Source: an uncultured Halobacteriovorax sp.
GTDB taxonomy: Bacteria; Bdellovibrionota; Bacteriovoracia; Bacteriovoracales; Bacteriovoracaceae
Assembly: GCA_913061265.1 (NCBI GenBank)
Contig: CAJXVS010000003.1
Span: 310,001 to 374,000, forward strand
Direction of reading: 5' to 3'
DNA length: 64,000 nucleotides
The position numbers and the translations under genes are program-made. Under the pieces are notes generated by a model. That model searched no databases. It saw nothing but the letters and a program-made list of their open reading frames with translations, and was not told the origin of the DNA. This document shows positions 58,653-64,000 of the stretch, piece after piece; within the stretch, counting starts at the first letter, position 1, and every line of letters begins with the position of its first letter.

Positions 58653-60143
58653 ATGAAATACCTACTTGCTATTGATCAAGGGACTACAGGAACAACTGCT
58701 GTTCTTGTTGATACTGAAAACTATAAGATTATTGCCAAAGAAAACCAAGAGTTCCCACAGATCTTTCCATCACCAGGTTTAGTTGAGCATGACTTGAATG
58801 ATATTTGGAGAACAGTTGAGTTCACCGTAAAGGAAGTACTATCTACGGCAAAGATTAAGGCCACAGATATTGCCGCCATCGGGATTACAAATCAGAGGGA
58901 AACTATTTGCCCTTTTAACAAACATGGAAAGCCACTTCATAATGCGATTGTTTGGCAGGACCGTAGGACTGGTGAGTTTTGTGAAAACTTAAAGAAAAAG
59001 GGAGCAGAATCACTTATTAAATCAAAAACGGGACTTCCCGTTGATCCCTACTTCTCTGGCAGTAAGGTAAACTGGTTATTGAATAATAGTGAAAGTGTTA
59101 AAGAGGCATTGAAAAAAGATGACCTCCTTATGGGGAATATTGATTCATTTCTCCTCTATAAACTCTCTGGTTGCGTAAGCTTTTATACAGAAGGGTCAAA
59201 TGCCTCAAGGACCATGCTTTATAATATTAATGATGGGCAATGGGATGATGAGCTTTGCGAATTAATGGGTGTTCCTAAATCTATTCTACCTGAAGTTAAA
59301 AATAGTTTTGATCAATTTGGAATCACTAAAGGACTAAGTTTCCTACCAGATGGCATACCTATTACTGGAATCTTAGGTGATCAACAATCAGCTCTTTTTG
59401 GACAAGCTGGTATCAGCAAGGGTGATCTAAAATGCACCTATGGTACCGGAGCCTTTATTCTTCTCAATACTGGGGAAGAGCCTTTTGAATCTAAGAATGG
59501 CCTTATTACCACTATCGCCTATCAGCGAGCTGGTAAAACATACTATGCTCTAGAAGGGTCCTCCTATATTGCCGGTGCCGCTGTTCAATGGCTTCGTGAT
59601 AATCTAAATCTTTTTCCAAGCAGTCCTGATGTTGAAGATATGGCGCTAAAAGTGAAAAACCTAAAAGAGATGGAAAATATACTCTTCTTCCCCTTCTTCA
59701 CAGGAATTGGATCTCCCTATTGGGAAAGCGAAGCAAAGGCGGCTATTGTAGGTCTTACAAGAGATACGAATAACCATCACCTCTCTCTTGCTTGCTTAGA
59801 TGGTATCTGTCTTTCAATTGAAGACTTGATCCGCTCTATGAGATCTGACTCTGGATTAGAAATAAAGACTTTAAAGGTTGATGGTGGGGCAGTATCTAAT
59901 AATCTATTAATGGAGACTCAGGCTACAATATCAAATACTCAAATAATTAGGCCTCAAGTAATTGAAACTACCGCTTTTGGTGCTTGTTTGGCCGCAGCCA
60001 TTGGTGCAAAGATCATAGATATCGATTCACTTAATAATCTCTGGAAAGAAGACCGTGTCTTTGATCCTTGTGAAGATAAGATCAAGCATTATGATAAAAA
60101 AAAGGTTCAATGGACAAATACAATACAGAAGCTCTATCTATAA
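58653..60143 (+). CDS. glpK: glycerol kinase
   Basis: This 496-residue FGGY-family sugar kinase has LAIDQGTTGTTAVL, HDLNDIWRTVE, IGITNQRETICPF, IVWQDRRTGEFC, ILGDQQSALFGQAG and LKVDGGAVSNNLLMETQA. It makes glycerol 3-phosphate. No glycerol transporter or dehydrogenase is adjacent. It lies 12 bases after the prepilin-like gene. Its stop overlaps the radA stop by 6 bases. Confidence 0.96.
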   Translation: MKYLLAIDQGTTGTTAVLVDTENYKIIAKENQEFPQIFPSPGLVEHDLNDIWRTVEFTVKEVLSTAKIKATDIAAIGITNQRETICPFNKHGKPLHNAIVWQDRRTGEFCENLKKKGAESLIKSKTGLPVDPYFSGSKVNWLLNNSESVKEALKKDDLLMGNIDSFLLYKLSGCVSFYTEGSNASRTMLYNINDGQWDDELCELMGVPKSILPEVKNSFDQFGITKGLSFLPDGIPITGILGDQQSALFGQAGISKGDLKCTYGTGAFILLNTGEEPFESKNGLITTIAYQRAGKTYYALEGSSYIAGAAVQWLRDNLNLFPSSPDVEDMALKVKNLKEMENILFFPFFTGIGSPYWESEAKAAIVGLTRDTNNHHLSLACLDGICLSIEDLIRSMRSDSGLEIKTLKVDGGAVSNNLLMETQATISNTQIIRPQVIETTAFGACLAAAIGAKIIDIDSLNNLWKEDRVFDPCEDKIKHYDKKKVQWTNTIQKLYL

Positions 60144-61505
60144 ATAATTAGTAATCTCTTTGACTGAACTAAGGCCTATCATTTCAAATGAGAATTTCTT
60201 TTTTTGAAATTCTTCCTTAACTTTCTGACTAGTAATCACGGTCTTAAAGTTAAGGTGGGCCATTTCATTCAAGCGTTTTTCCATCTGAGGAATCTTTCTA
60301 ATCTCTCCGGTTAACCCTACCTCACCAATAAAGACAGTTCCTTCAGGTATTTCAGACTTTTTAAATGATGAGATTATTGAAGCTAAGACACTGAGATCAG
60401 ATTCTCTTTGTGTTAATTTTATTCCACCTGCGATATTCACATAAATATCACTCGTAATAAGATTTATATCTAAGTACTTTTCAAGAACGGCAACAATCAT
60501 TGCGACCCTATTTGCATCGAGCCCATGGGTTGTCCTTCTTCCTGAACCAAATTTATTTTCGACAACTAAAGCCTGAATCTCAACAAAAAGAGGTCTGCTT
60601 CCTTCTAGAACACAGGTCAAGCTTCTCCCATAAGCATCTTTTGTTAAACCATCCACAAAGTATTCTGATGGGTTCTTAACTTCTTCAAGTCCGGTTTCTT
60701 TCATTTCAAAAAGGCCAACCTCATTGGTATTTCCAAATCTATTCTTTATGGCCCTTACAATCCGGTACTGACCAAACTGATCACCTTCAAAATAGAGAAC
60801 CGTATCAACCATATGCTCTAAGATCTTTGGACCGGCGATATGACCATCTTTTGTAATATGACCCACTATAAAGCAGTTGATCCCACGGGCCTTTACTTGG
60901 TTCATGATCTCATAAGTAACTTCTCTGATTTGTGAAACTGTCCCAGGAGGAGATGTTATGTCTTCAGACACTGTAGTTTGAATTGAGTCTATAACTACAA
61001 ATTGAGGTTTAATTCTGCTTATTTCTTCAAGGATTGATTGCCAGGAGGTTTCATTAAGAACAAAAAATGATCCTTCTTTAATCCCTAACCTTCTTGCCCT
61101 ATTGGCAATCTGCCCGACACTTTCTTCACCACTAATATAGAGGACATTACCTAAGTTTTTCTTAGCAAGATTATCCATCACCTTGGTTAATAAAGTAGAT
61201 TTACCAATTCCAGGCTCACCTCCAACCAGAATAAGACTTCCACTAGCAATTCCTCCACCTAATACACGGTCAAATTCGGATATACCTGTGTTAATTCTTT
61301 TATAAGACTCTGAAGTGATATCTTCAATTAATTGAGCGGTGTTTCTTCCGTTTCCAGTGTTTACACCTTTGTGCTTTGCCTTTTCGTTCTTCTTCTTTTC
61401 CTCAACGAAAGAGTTCCAGGAATTACATTCACGGCACTGACCAGACCACTTAGGGCTATTCAAACCGCAGTTCTCACAAATAAATATAGTATCTTTTTTG
61501 GCCAT
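60138..61505 (-). CDS. radA: DNA repair protein RadA/Sms
   Basis: This 455-residue protein has an N-terminal C4 zinc finger (C10, C13, C24, C27), Walker A GEPGIGKST (96-104), the RadA motif KNRFGNTNEVGLFEM and a C-terminal Lon-like domain (GLTGEIRKI, INIAGGIKL-like NIAGGIKLTQRE). It drives branch migration in recombination. It lies 11 bases after ligA on the same strand, so the two repair genes are probably co-expressed. Confidence 0.96.
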   Translation of the reverse strand: MAKKDTIFICENCGLNSPKWSGQCRECNSWNSFVEEKKKNEKAKHKGVNTGNGRNTAQLIEDITSESYKRINTGISEFDRVLGGGIASGSLILVGGEPGIGKSTLLTKVMDNLAKKNLGNVLYISGEESVGQIANRARRLGIKEGSFFVLNETSWQSILEEISRIKPQFVVIDSIQTTVSEDITSPPGTVSQIREVTYEIMNQVKARGINCFIVGHITKDGHIAGPKILEHMVDTVLYFEGDQFGQYRIVRAIKNRFGNTNEVGLFEMKETGLEEVKNPSEYFVDGLTKDAYGRSLTCVLEGSRPLFVEIQALVVENKFGSGRRTTHGLDANRVAMIVAVLEKYLDINLITSDIYVNIAGGIKLTQRESDLSVLASIISSFKKSEIPEGTVFIGEVGLTGEIRKIPQMEKRLNEMAHLNFKTVITSQKVKEEFQKKKFSFEMIGLSSVKEITNYL

Positions 61506-61516
61506 CTTTTTGTCCC

Positions 61517-63391
61517 CTAGAGGAGACTATTAAGATCATCCTCTGAAATTATTTCTATTCCAAGCTCTGTGGCTTTTTTGAACTTACTTGATGCTGAAGT
61601 TTGCTGATTTGTTAGCAAGATATCAGTGTTTTTGGAGATCGAACTGACGACAGTTCCTCCTATTGATCTAATCTTAGCTTCCACTAAGGTTCTTTTTTCT
61701 GAGAGGCTTCCTGTAATGGCGACCTTCTTTCCACTTAGAGAACCAGCAATTTCTTTAGGGGCTTCAAATTTAAAGCCTAATTTTCCTAAAGCCTTAATCA
61801 ACCCTTCTTTCTCATGAATTGAGTTTAAGAATTCGACCGATGATTTTTCAGCAAAACCATCAATATTCATAAGTTCTTCTAACTTAATCTTAAGTATTTT
61901 TTCAATGGTGTTAAATCCACTAGAGACAACTTTTTCACATTTATTATAGGCTCCACCTTGAATCCCTAAAGAACTTAGAAAAGTTGTGAAATCGACTGAT
62001 TTAGATTTGTCTATATTCTGAAGAAGTTTTTCTTCTAACTTATCTTTCACTTTATCTAACTCAAGAAGCTGTCCTTTCTTGATGCTATAAAGGTCTTCGA
62101 TCTTATTAACCAAGCCTTTTAAAATCATTTCATCTAATCTTTTTGAACTTAGGTCATCAATTCCAATTTTTTGAATAAAATTTAGGATTGATTCTTTATT
62201 CTTTCCGGGACAGTTTTCATTTACGCAAAGGATACGAATATCAACGATTTCGGTTTTCTCTGAACAAGAAGGACAGCTTGAAGGAACAGAAAAGGCTCCT
62301 TTGCCATCTTTAGAAACTGATAAGAACTTTGGAATCACTTCACCAGAACGAACTATTTCAATTTCATCACCGACTTTCAAATCATTTTGTTTAACCATGC
62401 CATAATTATGAAGAGTCACTCTAGAGATCTTTGCGCCACTTAATTCCACTGGTTCGACTTCAGCTACAGGAGTTAAGATTCCATTTCTAGAGACAGACCA
62501 TTTTATTTCATTAATTTTCGTTTTCTTAGTGTCGCCTTGATACTTGAAGGCCATCTTGAATCTAGGATGATGGGCTGTGGCCCCTAATTCTTCGTGAAGA
62601 GCTACTTCATTCAGACTTATAACAAGGCCATCTATTTGATATTCTCCAGTCGACATAAATTCTGCTGCAAAATCTAGTTCTTTCTTGAGGGAACTAAACT
62701 TCTTATGCAATTTAAATTCTTCAGGAGTAAAACCATATTTCTTTAGGATATTCTCTTTTTCAAGTTCAAATTTAAGGACTTGTTTATCATCAATTAAATC
62801 AAAGGCTCGAAATTCGATATAGCGGCATAGCTCTATGCTTTCTTTCCTAGAAATAAGGCCTGCTACTATATTTCTCTGAGATGTAGGTTTTTCTTGTCCA
62901 ATGGTGACCATTTCTTCTGATAGGGTGTAAAAACTCTTTTCATCACAAAAGAGTTCACCTCGGATTTCAAGTTTATTTTTATTGGGAATTGTTTTTGGAA
63001 CCGTAGAGATCCATTTAACTTTTTCAGTAATGTCCTCACCAAAAGATCCATCGCCTCTAGTCTTAGCAATTAAAAGTTTTCCATCTTCATACTCAATCGA
63101 ACAACTAACTCCATCAATCTTCAATGTACTTACAACTGGCCTGTCTTCGATCCATTTTTCAAGGTCTTCAACCTTATAGGTTTTATTTAAAGAGAGCATC
63201 TTCGTTTTATGCTGAACCTTATTACCAGTTTGTGTCGAACCTACTATTTCAAGGGCAGCATTCTCAGGATCTATCTCTCTTAATTTTTCTTCGAGTTTAT
63301 CGTATTCAGAATCTTTAATTTCAGGGCGCCCCTGATAATACAAAGCTTTATGATGCATTATAAGGGATTCTAGTTCCTTAGTTTTTTCCAC
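61517..63391 (-). CDS. ligA: NAD-dependent DNA ligase
   Basis: This 624-residue protein has an Ia domain (HHKALYYQGRPEIKDSEYDKL), the adenylated lysine K91 in TLKIDGVS, an OB fold, a four-Cys zinc finger (CPSC...CVNENCPGK), helix-hairpin-helix repeats and a C-terminal BRCT domain (about 545-624). It seals nicks in DNA. It is shorter than usual LigA (about 670). The region normally reading PRNAAAGSLRQ is QRNIVAGLISRK, so this is a diverged ligase. Whether the genome has a second ligA cannot be seen here. Confidence 0.92.
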   Translation of the reverse strand: MEKTKELESLIMHHKALYYQGRPEIKDSEYDKLEEKLREIDPENAALEIVGSTQTGNKVQHKTKMLSLNKTYKVEDLEKWIEDRPVVSTLKIDGVSCSIEYEDGKLLIAKTRGDGSFGEDITEKVKWISTVPKTIPNKNKLEIRGELFCDEKSFYTLSEEMVTIGQEKPTSQRNIVAGLISRKESIELCRYIEFRAFDLIDDKQVLKFELEKENILKKYGFTPEEFKLHKKFSSLKKELDFAAEFMSTGEYQIDGLVISLNEVALHEELGATAHHPRFKMAFKYQGDTKKTKINEIKWSVSRNGILTPVAEVEPVELSGAKISRVTLHNYGMVKQNDLKVGDEIEIVRSGEVIPKFLSVSKDGKGAFSVPSSCPSCSEKTEIVDIRILCVNENCPGKNKESILNFIQKIGIDDLSSKRLDEMILKGLVNKIEDLYSIKKGQLLELDKVKDKLEEKLLQNIDKSKSVDFTTFLSSLGIQGGAYNKCEKVVSSGFNTIEKILKIKLEELMNIDGFAEKSSVEFLNSIHEKEGLIKALGKLGFKFEAPKEIAGSLSGKKVAITGSLSEKRTLVEAKIRSIGGTVVSSISKNTDILLTNQQTSASSKFKKATELGIEIISEDDLNSLL

Positions 63392-63403
63392 TTAATACTC
63401 CGA

Positions 63404-64000
63404 CTAAAATGTAAAAGTCGCTCCAACTTTAAAAGTATTCTCTTTTAGCTTTAAAGACTGGGCTGTGGTGTTGAACTTAGCTTTATTTGAAGTAACTTCA
63501 TAGGCACCTAGCAGTGAAATATTCGGGCTATAAGCAAAACTTCCACCAAACTCCATACCGTAACTAGAGGCTGAATCAGCAGGCCCATAAACAGTAACGT
63601 CTTCTTCAAAGCCTGCATTAAAGAGAAAAGATAGTTCCATATGAATACGATATTGTTTCTGAAGAGGCATGCTACCTCTTGCGCCCATTAGAAGACCTTT
63701 AAAGCCAAACTCTGTAAAACCATCGGCAATTTGAGTATCAAGGCCATAAGAATAACTTCCATAACCAATAAAACCATCTACCTGAGGTCCATAGAAATAC
63801 CCCATTGGTAAATACTTATATCCCATTCTAACTTCATACTTAGAAATTGTTGCAGAGTTACTATTATTAACTAGAGTTCCTTCTTCTTTTTTCAAACTGC
63901 CTAGTTTTCTTCCAATTTCTAAAGAGGCCCAATAGTTTCGAGTTGCCCAAATCTCACCAAAGAGATCTATACCTAATAGGAAGCCTTTTATTTTATTTTG
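63404..64000 (-). CDS. outer-membrane beta-barrel protein, 5'-truncated by the window edge
   Basis: The frame is open without a stop from the right edge (64000) to 63404, giving 198 residues. Its true start lies outside; a TTG at 63895 is internal. The visible part has barrel strands (FLLGIDLFGEIWAT, YEVRMGYKYLP, FIGYGSYSYGL, FGFKGLLMGARGSMPL, GMEFGGSFAYS) and ends FKVGATFTF, with terminal Phe. It lies 12 bases upstream of ligA on the same strand. Function unknown. Confidence 0.8.
   Translation of the reverse strand, partial: QNKIKGFLLGIDLFGEIWATRNYWASLEIGRKLGSLKKEEGTLVNNSNSATISKYEVRMGYKYLPMGYFYGPQVDGFIGYGSYSYGLDTQIADGFTEFGFKGLLMGARGSMPLQKQYRIHMELSFLFNAGFEEDVTVYGPADSASSYGMEFGGSFAYSPNISLLGAYEVTSNKAKFNTTAQSLKLKENTFKVGATFTF

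Noticed and set aside
1-64000. CRISPR array, insertion sequence, prophage or integrated island
   Set aside because: No regularly spaced repeats, transposase or integrase motifs, or tRNA-flanking direct repeats were seen; base composition and codon use look even throughout.

Overview
The window is a dense, AT-rich bacterial chromosome segment with two tRNA genes and about 60 protein genes. It has no rRNA, CRISPR array, phage or insertion sequence, and no gene-free stretch longer than about 190 bases. The gene set suggests a Gram-negative predator-type bacterium, most likely Bdellovibrionota and close to the marine Bacteriovoracales. The evidence is lipoproteins and outer-membrane barrels, the AmgK/MurU peptidoglycan-recycling pair, a CHASE2 kinase with a sigma54 regulator, HAMP-like and FHA proteins, and amino-acid catabolism (AST and Hut genes). 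The lineage is an inference from gene content and base composition, not from a database match.

Layout. Positions 1-9.3 kb hold a cNMP-binding protein and a BatE-like protein, a partial arginine succinyltransferase cluster (astC-astA-astD), tRNA-Asn followed 7 bases later by an HExxH-type putative peptide hydroxylase, and a YgfZ-TPR fusion with an A-type Fe-S carrier. From 9.3 to 20.2 kb come an FHA protein, cobalamin adenosyltransferase with fused isobutyryl-CoA mutase (IcmF), a dicluster ferredoxin, an operon of a degenerate HtpX-like membrane protein, CHASE2 kinase, NtrC-type regulator and Lgt, and an endonuclease IV-like protein. From 20.2 to 30 kb are small envelope proteins, a ferredoxin, the LysM / pseudo-M48 / AmgK / MurU operon, folK, and an acyl-CoA dehydrogenase with EtfBA ending in a clear terminator. 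From 30 to 46.8 kb are envelope proteins, an Slt-type transglycosylase, the tRNA-Gln-prs-pth-ychF unit, a class A penicillin-binding protein, an outer-membrane barrel, priA and galU. From 46.8 to 64 kb are an outer-membrane protein, a CFI-box protein, an LptG-like permease, an ArnT-like transferase, def-fmt-rpe-hutH-hutU-hutI, a TlpA-like protein, an orphan prepilin-like protein, glpK, radA, ligA and a truncated barrel gene at the right edge.

How the genes work together. Several genes feed acyl-CoA and amino-acid carbon into central metabolism: the AST genes, the Hut genes, IcmF with its cofactor enzyme, and acyl-CoA dehydrogenase with ETF. A second theme is cell-wall and envelope turnover: Slt, the penicillin-binding protein, LysM, AmgK/MurU, Lgt, LptG, ArnT-like and GalU. 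This would fit an organism that digests other cells, but the window alone does not prove it.

Most unusual signals. Ten of the eleven convergent gene pairs overlap at their 3' ends, five of them by exactly 4 bases with interlocked stop codons. A terminator-like hairpin lies inside the signal-peptide codons of a degenerate M48 lipoprotein. Two different M48-type proteins have lost their HExxH motif. An HExxH peptide-hydroxylase-like gene is apparently expressed from a tRNA transcript. YgfZ is fused to a TPR array. Several start codons lie so close to -10 boxes that leaderless mRNAs are likely.
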